A stretch of DNA of 33,303 bases from an uncultured Chthoniobacterales bacterium (GTDB taxonomy: Bacteria > Verrucomicrobiota > Verrucomicrobiia > Chthoniobacterales > CAKUMP01): contig CAKUMP010000003.1 of NCBI GenBank assembly GCA_934667795.1, positions 1 to 33,303 on the forward strand, written 5' to 3'. The translations under genes were made by a program, and so were the position numbers. This document shows, piece by piece, positions 1 to 7,182 of this stretch. Under the pieces are notes generated by a model, which was given only the letters and a program-made list of their open reading frames with translations, searched no databases and was not told where the DNA came from. The first letter of the stretch is position 1, and each line of letters opens with the position of its first letter.

Positions 1-1
1 A

Positions 2-352
2 ACCGATCGCTGGATCCCTCTCCCGACACAAACCATAAAGCCTGTCAATTTGAAGGAAGCATCTTATAGTATACAAATTCCATTTTTCTGGAAAGCGACG
101 CCTCCTTCGACCCTGCAGCTTAGTGTGTCCGGTTACGGCGGACAAGGGATCCAATTTGTTCAGTATATTCTTGGAAACCAGCGCTATACACCCAAAAAAG
201 TCACCGTGAAAGAAGGACAGGTAGAAAATCCTGATGCCCTCCTGGAAGATAATGCCTTTCTCTGCTTCCTGGGCGAAAAAGATACCCTGAAAACATTGGA
301 AACATTCACTCATAACCAAAAAGTTCTTGCATTCCTTGATTTTTACAGTTAA
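2..352 (+). CDS. Hypothetical protein, C-terminal part (gene starts before the window)
   Basis: The frame is open from base 2 to the TAA at 350-352, with no stop upstream of the first possible start (TTG at 50), so this is almost certainly the 3' end of a longer gene. The visible part is about 116 residues, soluble, with no membrane segment and no cysteine or histidine motif. It contains a glycine-rich stretch (SGYGGQGIQ) and ends in a hydrophobic beta-like segment (VLAFLDFYS). I do not recognise the family. It lies on the same strand as the DksA-like gene that follows after a 73-nt gap, so the two are not obviously one operon. Confidence 0.6.
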   Translation, partial: TDRWIPLPTQTIKPVNLKEASYSIQIPFFWKATPPSTLQLSVSGYGGQGIQFVQYILGNQRYTPKKVTVKEGQVENPDALLEDNAFLCFLGEKDTLKTLETFTHNQKVLAFLDFYS

Positions 353-425
353 ATAACCCGACTCCTCAAGGACTGGGGAAGTTATATCCACACAAAAGAT
401 CAATTTCCTATTTAGAACACAGGCA

Positions 426-1094
426 ATGCCAAATTCAAAATCCGAAAAGTCTAAAACAGCGAAATCCACAGCTAAAAAAGCTGCGGCAACTACTGCTGTG
501 TCCTCAAACGCCCCCAAAGCACCCTCCAAAACAACTAAAACCGCCAAAACAGCGAAAACTGCTGCAAAGACAGCCACAAAAGCAGCAAAAACTGCAGCAA
601 AAGCACCTGCTGCTGAAAAATCGGCTAAACCACGGAAAAACCATTCGTCGCAGTTTGTCCAGAAACAGCATCAGAAACTGCTGGAACTTCGTGATTCCAT
701 TCTCGACACCATGATTGGTGTTTCCAAAGACAATCTTCGCAATCGTGCGGAAGGCAGCGAAGCCTCCGCCTTCGGTCTTCACCAGGCAGATGCCGGCAGC
801 GATGCTTATGACCGCGATTTTGCACTCACCCTTCTCTCCCAGGAACAAGACGCTCTCTACGAGATCGACGAAGCCATCAAACGCATCGCCGATGGCACTT
901 ACGGCGTCTGTGAACGTAGCGAAGAACTCATTCCTGTCGAACGACTCGAAGCAATGCGATTCGCTCGCTACTCCGTCTCCTGTCTGGCGGAAATCGAAAA
1001 TGAAATCCACGGACCTTACAGCCGTCGCCAATCCGGCCCGTTTTTCTACTTTCTTGATGATGACGATTCATCCGACGATGATTCTAAAGATTAA
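426..1094 (+). CDS. DksA/TraR-family protein with H1-like Lys/Ala tail and degenerate zinc finger
   Basis: The C-terminal half (residues about 75-195) has the DksA/TraR layout: a coiled-coil segment, the DGTYGVCE motif, then IPVERL...ARY. DksA proteins bind RNA polymerase through the secondary channel and tune transcription, usually with ppGpp. The classical finger is C-x2-C...C-x2-C. Here it is C162-x2-S165 and S183-x2-C186, so only two of four ligands remain and zinc binding is doubtful. Residues about 8-72 form a Lys/Ala/Thr-rich low-complexity tail with repeated AKTA/KTAAK units, like bacterial histone-H1-like proteins, and the last dozen residues are acidic (DDDDSSDDDSKD). The start is the first ATG of the frame. 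The L33 gene follows after 20 nt, so this gene probably heads the ribosomal-protein operon. Family is confident; the DNA-binding role of the tail is inference. Confidence 0.85.
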   Translation: MPNSKSEKSKTAKSTAKKAAATTAVSSNAPKAPSKTTKTAKTAKTAAKTATKAAKTAAKAPAAEKSAKPRKNHSSQFVQKQHQKLLELRDSILDTMIGVSKDNLRNRAEGSEASAFGLHQADAGSDAYDRDFALTLLSQEQDALYEIDEAIKRIADGTYGVCERSEELIPVERLEAMRFARYSVSCLAEIENEIHGPYSRRQSGPFFYFLDDDDSSDDDSKD

Positions 1095-1114
1095 ACCTTA
1101 ACTGTTATAAAATT

Positions 1115-1285
1115 ATGCGCGATATTATTACTCTCGAGTGTACAGAAGCTAAAGCAGAAGGCAAACCTGTCTCCCGCTACATGTCCACTCGCAACAAAAA
1201 AAGCCCCAATACTCCTGGCCGGCTCGAAAAGAAAAAATACAACCCTCATTTAAACCGTCACACCCTTCATAGAGAAACTCGTTGA
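1115..1285 (+). CDS. rpmG: 50S ribosomal protein L33 (zinc-free type)
   Basis: This 56-residue protein begins MRDIITLECTEAKAEG and carries the L33 core SRYMSTRNKKSPNTPGRLEKKKYNP, followed by a basic His-rich end. L33 sits near the E site of the large subunit. The zinc-binding form has two CxxC pairs, whereas this one has a single cysteine and belongs to the zinc-independent type. It lies 20 nt after the DksA-like gene and 56 nt before rpsR on the same strand, which indicates co-transcription. Length is normal for the family. Confidence 0.93.
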   Translation: MRDIITLECTEAKAEGKPVSRYMSTRNKKSPNTPGRLEKKKYNPHLNRHTLHRETR

Positions 1286-1341
1286 TCTTTTTGAAGGATT
1301 CATTCAATATCGACGCATTAAGGACCATTTAATTTAAACTC

Positions 1342-1581
1342 ATGCAACCAAAAACTGCAAAACGTCGCCAGAATTTTCGCCGCGCTAACCGCTCCATGCC
1401 TCGTCGCAGGATCGATATCGCAGTCGAAGCCATCGATTACAAAAACCCTGAACTCTTGAAAAAGTTTGTCACCGAAAGCGGGAAAATCCTTCATCGCCGT
1501 GTTACAGGCGTCCCAGCACACCTGCATCGCAAAATCACACGTGAAATCAAGCGTTCCCGTTCGGTTCTGCTTATGAAGTAA
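1342..1581 (+). CDS. rpsR: 30S ribosomal protein S18
   Basis: The 79-residue product has the S18 signature: IDYKNPELLKKFVTESGKI, then HRRVTGVPAHLHRKITREIKRSRSVLLM. S18 binds 16S rRNA with S6 in the platform of the small subunit. The N-terminal 25 residues are strongly basic, as usual. No cysteine is present, so this is the zinc-free form. In many bacteria rpsR sits between rpsF and rplI; here it lies between rpmG and rpsN, and neither rpsF nor rplI is in the window. Confidence 0.95.
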   Translation: MQPKTAKRRQNFRRANRSMPRRRIDIAVEAIDYKNPELLKKFVTESGKILHRRVTGVPAHLHRKITREIKRSRSVLLMK

Positions 1582-1616
1582 GATCAGAAAATAAAAATTC
1601 TGATTGCTTCCGACTC

Positions 1617-1645
1617 TCGGCGCCGTCGTTACAACCCGGCGCCGA
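1617..1645 (+). terminator. GC-rich hairpin between rpsR and rpsN
   Basis: The arms TCGGCGCC (1617-1624) and GGCGCCGA (1638-1645) are perfect inverted repeats around a 13-nt loop. A T-rich stretch lies about 25 nt downstream rather than directly after the stem, so this is not a textbook intrinsic terminator. It could attenuate transcription, mark an mRNA processing site or end transcription partially before rpsN. The hairpin is seen directly; its function is inference. Confidence 0.4.
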
Positions 1646-1724
1646 TACCCTTTTCTGGGGCAAAACAGATTTTTATATTTTTTAATTGCATTCCATTTAA
1701 CTTTATCTACACTCATCAACTCCT

Positions 1725-1994
1725 ATGGCAAAGAAAGCTTGGACAGAAAAAGAAAAACGCAAACAAAAACTCGTCGCGAAATACGCGGAATTGCGTGCTG
1801 AATTGAAACAAAAAGGGGATTACATGGCATTGGCGGAGCTCCCAAGAGATTCCAGCCCAACTCGCCTCGTAAACCGCTGCAAAATTTCCGGACGCCGTCG
1901 CGCTTATATGCGTCGATTCCAGGTTTCCCGTATTACCTTCCGGGAACTCGCTTTGCATGGCTTAATCCCTGGGGTCACCAAATCAAGCTGGTAA
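1725..1994 (+). CDS. rpsN: 30S ribosomal protein S14 (zinc-free, E. coli-like type)
   Basis: The 89-residue product ends in the S14 signature: SSPTRLVNRCKISGRRRAYM, then RRFQVSRITFRELALHGLIPGVTKSSW. S14 is a head protein of the small subunit. The zinc form carries CxxC-x12-CxxC; here only one cysteine (in NRCKISG) remains, so it is the C-minus type. It is separated from rpsR by 143 nt containing a hairpin, so it may have its own promoter. It lies away from the rplE-rpsH context where S14 is usually encoded; none of those genes is in the window. Confidence 0.95.
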   Translation: MAKKAWTEKEKRKQKLVAKYAELRAELKQKGDYMALAELPRDSSPTRLVNRCKISGRRRAYMRRFQVSRITFRELALHGLIPGVTKSSW

Positions 1995-2164
1995 GCCATT
2001 AATCGCTTCGGATCGCCTCTTTAGTAATTCTTCAATAATTTCTTACGCGATTCGACCGGGTGTCCAGTACAGGTTATTTTTTATAAATCTGTCTGCCACG
2101 CTGATTGATCGAAAAAAAATCCACTGCCTTGCATCTGCAGGCAAAATTGTTTACTTTGATCGGT

Positions 2165-2410
2165 ATGCCGATCTACGAATACGAACCTGTTGATGGCGAT
2201 TGCAATATCTGCGGAGGAAATTTTGAACTCCGCAGACCTATAGACCGTGATCCGCTTACCCACTGTCCACTCTGCAAAAAAGCTGTCCGCAAAGTAATCT
2301 CTAACATAAATACACCTAAAATTCTCAAACCCCTATCGGTAAGCGATGCCAAGAAGGCAGGATTCACGGTCATGGAGCGCCGTGACAAAGGGGTCTATGA
2401 GAAACTCTAA
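2165..2410 (+). CDS. FmdB-family zinc-ribbon protein
   Basis: The product of about 81 residues starts MPIYEYEPVDGDCNICGGNFE, the FmdB-family opening (MPxYEY), and has two metal-ligand pairs, C-x2-C near residues 13-16 and C-x2-C near residues 38-41, matching a small zinc ribbon. FmdB proteins are often annotated as putative regulators, but their biochemical role is not settled. I chose the ATG at 2165 over an in-frame start at 2105 because the family motif begins exactly there. The C-terminal half (PKILKPLSVSDAKKAGFTV) is unassigned. It lies between rpsN and the CorC-type gene with gaps above 100 nt on both sides, so it is probably transcribed alone. Confidence 0.8.
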   Translation: MPIYEYEPVDGDCNICGGNFELRRPIDRDPLTHCPLCKKAVRKVISNINTPKILKPLSVSDAKKAGFTVMERRDKGVYEKL

Positions 2411-2517
2411 TGAAAACGACTTTATTTCCCTCCGAGCAGGAAGATTCCGAGCCCCGATCTTGTATTCTTCTTCATCATTGTAATCACACTCTTTCAAACA
2501 TCCTTGAGAACATCGAC

Positions 2518-2523
2518 AGGAGG
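2518..2523 (+). promoter_or_regulatory. Strong Shine-Dalgarno site
   Basis: AGGAGG lies 5 nt before the ATG at 2529 and fixes that start. It stands out because most genes in this window lack a recognisable Shine-Dalgarno sequence. Confidence 0.8.
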
Positions 2524-2528
2524 ACGTC

Positions 2529-3932
2529 ATGAATGCGTCTTTCCTGATTTTAGCAGCTTCTCTCGGTGGTGATGTACAACTTAGCTCTGAGTGGGAATCT
2601 CCCGGGGTTATTTTCTTCAAGATTTTTGCGATTTTATTTCTGGTCCTTCTCAATGGGTTTTTTGTAGCCTCTGAGTTTGCGATCGTGAAAGTGCGCGGAA
2701 GCCAACTGGATGCACTCAGTGATGAAGGGAACACCCGAGCAACCTTTGCCCGGAATATCACCCGGCATCTGGATGCGAATCTTTCGGCCACCCAGCTTGG
2801 AATCACGCTTTCCAGCCTTGGCCTCGGGATCGTCAGTGAGAAATATCTGGGACAAGTCTTTTCGCCTGCATTTTATCTGGTAGGCATTACGAATCCTTCC
2901 GTCATTTCCTGGACCACAGGTGCTTTGGTTTTCTGTACAATCACGTATCTCCATATTGTTCTGGGAGAACTCGCTCCCAAATCCCTGGCCATTCGTCGTC
3001 CGGTGGAAACAACTTTATGGGTGGCACGTCCACTCGATATTTTCCGCCGTCTGCTGACCTGGGCCATCGCGTTTCTTAACGGAACCGCAAACTGGTTGCT
3101 GAAAAAAATCTTCGGACTCGACCCGGTGACCGGTATTGAACTCGCACACAGTGAAGAAGAGTTGCGTTTGATTGTCACCGAAAGTAACCAGTCCGACGAA
3201 GTCAGTTCACTGGGGAAAGAAATTCTTATTAATGCGCTGGATATGCGCAGGCGTGTGGTCCGCGATATTATGACCCCACGCGGAAAAGTCGTGCATCTGG
3301 ATATCGGAAATACTTTTGAAGAAAACGTGCGAATCGCGCAGGAATCCAGTCATACCCGTTTCCCACTCTGTCAGGATCACTTGGACAATGTGATTGGGCT
3401 TATTCATATCAAAGACCTTTTTTCTACGATTACGAAAAATGAGCCGGACCTGCTTGCGATCAAACGCGAACTTCACCCGGTTCCGGAAATGATGCCTCTC
3501 GAAAAACTTCTGAACGTGTTCCTCACGCATCATGCTCACCTCGCAGTTGTAGTGGACGAATACGGCGGAACGGTCGGAATTGTAACCCTGGACAACGTTC
3601 TCGCCGAACTCGTGGGAGATATCCAGGACGAATTCGACTTCGAACAGCCGGAATTTGTCCGATTGAACGAAAATGAGTTTGCGGTCGCCGGTGGGCTCGC
3701 GCTCTACGAATTACAGGATCTAGCAGACCTGCATATTGAAAGCCCGGAAGTTTCTACGGTTGGCGGTTACATTACCCATCTGATCGGACACCTCCCTCAG
3801 GAGGGCGAAACAATCGAAACACACCATTACCTGGTCACCGTCACTAAAACCGACGGCCGCAGTATCGCACAGCTCCATTTCAAAAAACTAGCCCCCGAAA
3901 CCGCCGAAGACGAAATCGAACAAGCTTCGTAA
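2529..3932 (+). CDS. CNNM/CBS/CorC-family transporter (hemolysin-like, TlyC/CorC group)
   Basis: This 467-residue inner-membrane protein has the three-part layout of the family. A DUF21/CNNM transmembrane domain covers about residues 28-215 (opening FLVLLNGFFVASEFAIVKV, with the family pattern ATQLGITLSSLGLG). A CBS pair covers about 235-350 (DIMTPRGKVVHLD and the VVVDEYGGTVGIVTLDN end motif). A CorC_HlyC transporter-associated domain covers about 365-450 (VGDIQDEFD, then VAGGLALYEL and a TVGGYI segment). Members are implicated in magnesium or cobalt efflux; the old name hemolysin is misleading. The start is supported by a perfect AGGAGG. Family is sure, the transported ion is not. Confidence 0.93.
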   Translation: MNASFLILAASLGGDVQLSSEWESPGVIFFKIFAILFLVLLNGFFVASEFAIVKVRGSQLDALSDEGNTRATFARNITRHLDANLSATQLGITLSSLGLGIVSEKYLGQVFSPAFYLVGITNPSVISWTTGALVFCTITYLHIVLGELAPKSLAIRRPVETTLWVARPLDIFRRLLTWAIAFLNGTANWLLKKIFGLDPVTGIELAHSEEELRLIVTESNQSDEVSSLGKEILINALDMRRRVVRDIMTPRGKVVHLDIGNTFEENVRIAQESSHTRFPLCQDHLDNVIGLIHIKDLFSTITKNEPDLLAIKRELHPVPEMMPLEKLLNVFLTHHAHLAVVVDEYGGTVGIVTLDNVLAELVGDIQDEFDFEQPEFVRLNENEFAVAGGLALYELQDLADLHIESPEVSTVGGYITHLIGHLPQEGETIETHHYLVTVTKTDGRSIAQLHFKKLAPETAEDEIEQAS

Positions 3933-4012
3933 TTCAGACATTTTTTATACAACTCAGAAATCTTTTTTTAGCATTTACCCAACCCCTGATGTCTCTTATA
4001 CTCTCCTCCCAG

Positions 4013-4474
4013 ATGAAAAAGATCGGCAAAATAACCCTCCTGCTCTTTTGTCTCGTATTGTGTGTCAGTGCTTCTGTCACCACACTCGTTTTACGGAAAA
4101 CGCGGCAAACGGCACCGCATACTCCGATTTTCTCGACTGTTTCCCGCCATATACAGGCATTTCAAGGTGCGAATTCGCAGATGGCCTATCTGTATTGCAC
4201 AGCAGAACTGCAGCAAAAGCTTAGTCTGGGCAATTTCAAGCAACTGACAGAATCGCGTTTCCCCATGATCACGCATGCGCAGCGGATTGAATTTGGGAAT
4301 CTGCAATTTTATCACAAAGAAGCAGTGCTTCATGTGTATTTTATTACTCCGGACAATATTGTGACGCCTTGTGTGTATTCGTTGGTTAAAGAAAATGGGG
4401 AATGGAAAATTCAATCGGTTGAGCCCCTTCCATCCTGGCCTTCTCATTACCATCTGCGAGGGATCCAGGCATAG
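4013..4474 (+). CDS. Exported DUF4864-like small protein
   Basis: From the ATG at 4013 the product is about 153 residues, starting MKKIGKITLLLFCLVLCVSA, a signal peptide or membrane anchor, followed by a compact NTF2-like region. The order matches DUF4864: an N-terminal helix (HIQAFQGANSQMAYLYC), a middle with FKQLTESRFPMI, a strand (EFGNLQFY) and a closing YSLVKENGEWKIQSVEP. Proteins of this group have no settled function. An upstream in-frame ATG at 3989 adds eight residues before the charged signal start and is less likely. Family assignment is tentative. Confidence 0.65.
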   Translation: MKKIGKITLLLFCLVLCVSASVTTLVLRKTRQTAPHTPIFSTVSRHIQAFQGANSQMAYLYCTAELQQKLSLGNFKQLTESRFPMITHAQRIEFGNLQFYHKEAVLHVYFITPDNIVTPCVYSLVKENGEWKIQSVEPLPSWPSHYHLRGIQA

Positions 4475-4484
4475 GGGTAAAAAA

Positions 4485-4504
4485 GTGCCAAAAGTATAAA
4501 AAAA
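4485..4504 (+). promoter_or_regulatory. Shared promoter-region motif, copy 1
   Basis: This 20-nt site matches the one at 8124-8143 in 17 of 20 bases, consensus GYGCYAAAAGTATAAAARAA. It ends 51 nt before the ATG at 4555, almost the same distance as the other copy has from its gene. It may be an operator of a common regulator, with the AraC protein at 7183-8049 the nearest candidate, or a shared core promoter. The match and spacing are seen; the function is inferred. Confidence 0.4.
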
Positions 4505-4554
4505 GGGGCTTTTCTTCCATAGGTTTTCCTGAACATCCCATATAAAAATAGTCT

Positions 4555-6168
4555 ATGACTTCATGTTATTGGGATGCTTTTACACTTATTGGACCTCGTG
4601 AATATAAACATCCTGCCGCGCGCTGGAGTCTGGAACATTTATGCGAAGACATGGAGTATTGCAGTATTTCTTCTGCAATGGTGCTTTCGACACAAAGCGT
4701 ATTTTTTGATCCCTTTTTCGGAAACCTGGAACTAAGCCGTCAGTTGGAGAAATTTCCCAACCTGCACCCGATCTGGAATGTGATGCCAGCAATCGGGAAT
4801 GAATTCCCCACCCCCAAAGATCTGCTTCGGAAAATGCATGAGAAACAAGTCAAAGCCGTTTCTATTTTCCCAAAAACCAACGGATGGGACATTTCCGACC
4901 CTTCACACCGTCCTCTTTTTGAAGCCCTGGCGGAACAACAAATCCCGCTCTACCTGCCACGTGCAGAATTTGGCGAATATGCAGTACTGCGTGCCTTTCT
5001 TGAATCCACGCCCACGCTTCCTGTGATCGTTCAAGGCGCGAGCTGGCCAGAACAGCGTTTGATCATCCCGCTTCTTTTACGTCACAAAAACCTGCATATT
5101 ACACTGGATAAATTCCAGGTGCATTATGGCCCCGAAGATTTGGTAGCGCAGGGGTTAGAAGATCAATTGCTGTTTGGAACAAATGCGCCCACGATGTCCA
5201 CTGGCGCGCACCGCTGCTTTATTGATTATGCGGAAATTCCGGAATCGGCTCAACAAAAAATGGCATCCGGAAACCTCGCTCGTCTTTTAAACGAACCAAT
5301 TCCTGCGCCAGCATCCCCGCCTGCGCATGATGATATTCTGATGATGGCCGCACGCGAAGGCAAGCCGTTACCCATTCCGATAATCGACATGCACATGCAC
5401 ATTCTGGAGGAAGGCATGCATGGAGGCGGTGGCAGCTATCGCATGCCCCATGGAGGCCCCAAGGGAGTTCTCCAATTGCTGGAACGTCTGGGCTGCAAAG
5501 GCGGTGGTTTTATGAGCTGGAATGGCACCGTTTCTTGTGACACCCTGGCAGGTAATGAATGTACACGTCGTGCGTTAGATGTCGCACCCCCTGGTTTCTG
5601 GGGGCTAGGATCCTTCGACCCTTGTCATTATAGCCAGGAAGAACTCGCCCGCTTGATCCCGAAACTCTATGAAGATCCTCGCTTTATCGGAATGAAACCG
5701 TATGTGCGTCAGGGAGTTCCTTATGACAGCGCCCTCTATGACTTCTGGTGGGAGTTTGGAAATGAACGGGGACTATATGCGCTGTTGCATCGCACGCGAC
5801 AAGATTATTCCGAAGCGCTGAACCTGGCTCGGAAATACCCACGCGTCCAATGGATCGTCGCACACTGCGGTGCCAGCTTCGAGACTGCAGACCAGACGAT
5901 TGACGCTATACGCCAATTCCCCAATATTCATGCAGAAATCACACTGACACCGGTCTGTGGTGGTATCATCGAGTACCTCGTCGATGGCTGCGGCGCCGAC
6001 CGTGTCCTGTACGGAAGCGATCTCCCGATGCGCGACCCTCGCCAGCAATTAGGTTGGGTCGTCTATGCCCGCTTGCCCGTCGATGTGAAAAAACGCCTGC
6101 TTAATCAAAACGCATTGGATATTGTTTCGAAAATTAATCCACGTTTGGAGTCTGAGATAAAACCTTGA
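4555..6168 (+). CDS. Amidohydrolase-2 family protein, tandem domains (inactive N half plus active C half)
   Basis: The 537-residue cytoplasmic protein consists of two amidohydrolase_2-like halves. The C-terminal half (about 272-535) keeps the metal-hydrolase residues: HxH at H280/H282 in IIDMHMHI, H412, H437 in WIVAHCGAS, and D489 in VLYGSDLPMRDP. The N-terminal half (1-245) follows the same plan but lacks HxH and has LLFGTNAPTMSTG where the partner has LYGSDLPM, so an Asn replaces the metal Asp. Related enzymes hydrolyse lactones or decarboxylate aromatic acids; the substrate here is unknown. The gene shares a promoter-region motif with the DegT gene at 8195, which suggests a common pathway. 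No signal peptide. Confidence 0.82.
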   Translation: MTSCYWDAFTLIGPREYKHPAARWSLEHLCEDMEYCSISSAMVLSTQSVFFDPFFGNLELSRQLEKFPNLHPIWNVMPAIGNEFPTPKDLLRKMHEKQVKAVSIFPKTNGWDISDPSHRPLFEALAEQQIPLYLPRAEFGEYAVLRAFLESTPTLPVIVQGASWPEQRLIIPLLLRHKNLHITLDKFQVHYGPEDLVAQGLEDQLLFGTNAPTMSTGAHRCFIDYAEIPESAQQKMASGNLARLLNEPIPAPASPPAHDDILMMAAREGKPLPIPIIDMHMHILEEGMHGGGGSYRMPHGGPKGVLQLLERLGCKGGGFMSWNGTVSCDTLAGNECTRRALDVAPPGFWGLGSFDPCHYSQEELARLIPKLYEDPRFIGMKPYVRQGVPYDSALYDFWWEFGNERGLYALLHRTRQDYSEALNLARKYPRVQWIVAHCGASFETADQTIDAIRQFPNIHAEITLTPVCGGIIEYLVDGCGADRVLYGSDLPMRDPRQQLGWVVYARLPVDVKKRLLNQNALDIVSKINPRLESEIKP

Positions 6169-6223
6169 TAAACAAGAACGGGGGTGCTTAGCTACTTAAT
6201 TGTCCTATCTAAACCTCCTCCTT

Positions 6224-6985
6224 ATGAAGACAATCTACCTTTTACTTATTTTTGGTCTTGCTATGCCCATCTGTCTAAATGCGTCGATGGAGATATTTGT
6301 GGAAATCCCCACCGGACAGATCCTTTCTTTAGAAGTTGAGCCTTCCTATAAACTTGAAAACGTACTGCAAAAGATTCAGGACCAGACAGGCATTCCCTCA
6401 AGGGAGAAAGAACTTTTTTTCGCTAACCAGTTACTGGAAGATGGACGCCTGCTTTCAGACTACAATATACAGAAGGGGAGTACGCTTCAACTGTACCATG
6501 CCCCTTTTCAGACAACCGTCTTCTCTGACATCACCTGGAGCGGAAACTCCATCCAGGCAATATACTTTGCCGACTATAATGCCGGCACGTTAAATGTGAC
6601 CTCGATCACGGTCAACGGTTTGCTCGATCTCTCTTCCGCCAGTGCGGCACAGCCGATTACACTCTCTCTTGCTACAACCGCATTTGGATCTGCGATCATC
6701 CAGAATTTCAATACAAATCTCAATGCTTCATGGACTATCGTTTCCACTACGAATGGCATTAATGGCTTCGCTCCCGACGCATTCACGTTTGACCTCTCCA
6801 ACTTCCTGAATCCAGCTAATCCCGATGGTTTTTCTATTACACAAATTGATAACGCTCTTATCCTCAGTTATACTCCAATTCCCGAACCAACCACCACCGC
6901 CCTGCTACTTGCGATAGGCGCTCTTACTACGGTCTTAAACCGCACACGAAGGCACGAAGACACGAAGATTTTTGAGAAAATATAA
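6224..6985 (+). CDS. Secreted PEP-CTERM protein with an N-terminal ubiquitin domain
   Basis: The 253-residue product has three parts. Residues 1-21 (MKTIYLLLIFGLAMPICLNA) are a signal peptide. Residues 22-90 align without gaps to ubiquitin 1-69, with about 42 identities by hand, including IFV, LEVEPS, ENV, KIQD, GIP, LEDGR and LSDYNIQK. Lys29 and Lys63 are kept; Lys6, 11, 27, 33 and 48 are replaced. The hydrophobic patch is altered (Leu8 to Pro, Ile44 to Phe, Val70 to Tyr), and there is no C-terminal Gly-Gly, so conjugation in the usual way is not possible. Residues about 95-218 are a beta-rich Ser/Thr/Asn domain typical of PEP-CTERM proteins. PEP at 220-222 is followed by a hydrophobic helix and an Arg-rich end. 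The ATG at 6224 is preferred over a TTG at 6200 because the signal peptide starts there. The final residues are encoded by an intergenic repeat. Known bacterial relative in concept: the secreted ubiquitin homologue of Bacteroides fragilis. Function unknown. Confidence 0.9.
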   Translation: MKTIYLLLIFGLAMPICLNASMEIFVEIPTGQILSLEVEPSYKLENVLQKIQDQTGIPSREKELFFANQLLEDGRLLSDYNIQKGSTLQLYHAPFQTTVFSDITWSGNSIQAIYFADYNAGTLNVTSITVNGLLDLSSASAAQPITLSLATTAFGSAIIQNFNTNLNASWTIVSTTNGINGFAPDAFTFDLSNFLNPANPDGFSITQIDNALILSYTPIPEPTTTALLLAIGALTTVLNRTRRHEDTKIFEKI

Positions 6986-7132
6986 GGCAAAAAGCAAGGA
7001 TGTAGGATGCTTTTTGAGACAGGGTTCACACAAAGAAAATTTATAAAAATTCAGGAATTCCTCTTCGTGTCTTCGCGGCTTCGTGTGAGCTAATTCTTCC
7101 GGCGTGCACCACCTCACCTCTCTATGCATTAC
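6943..7132. repeat. Intergenic hairpin repeat, full copy A
   Basis: The left arm (6943-6968, beginning CACACGAAGGCACGAAGA) is complementary to the right arm (7062-7087) at 24 of 26 positions. The roughly 95-nt interior and about 45 nt past the right arm are related to the copy at 18253-18441. It fills the convergent gap between the ubiquitin-domain gene and the AraC gene and overlaps the 3' end of the former. A large RNA hairpin readable from both sides could end both transcripts; that role is inferred. Confidence 0.85.
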
Positions 7133-7182
7133 CCATTCCAAAAAATTCTTCGTGTGAAATTATTTTCCTGTAAAGCCTCGCC

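Noticed and set aside
504..1031. 175-codon minus-strand frame, Cys/Phe-rich
   Set aside because: It is the antisense of the Lys/Ala-rich DksA-like gene; its composition (runs of FCCFCG) is the mirror of AAA/GCA codons.
1617..1645. Hairpin before rpsN as a zinc- or ribosomal-protein-sensing riboswitch
   Set aside because: It is one simple 8-bp stem with no further conserved structure visible; only a generic hairpin is supported.
4011..4012. Upstream ATG at 3989 as the start of the DUF4864-like gene
   Set aside because: It would place eight residues before the charged start of the signal peptide, and neither site has a clear Shine-Dalgarno; the ATG at 4013 fits the signal peptide better.
6287..6493. 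Ubiquitin segment as eukaryotic contamination or a misassembly
   Set aside because: It is in one frame with a bacterial signal peptide and a PEP-CTERM end, has no intron, and is clearly diverged from any canonical ubiquitin, so an embedded contaminant is unlikely, although reads should be checked.
6943..7087. CACGAAG-type short repeats as a CRISPR array
   Set aside because: The units are adjacent or inverted arms without regular unique spacers, and no cas genes are present.
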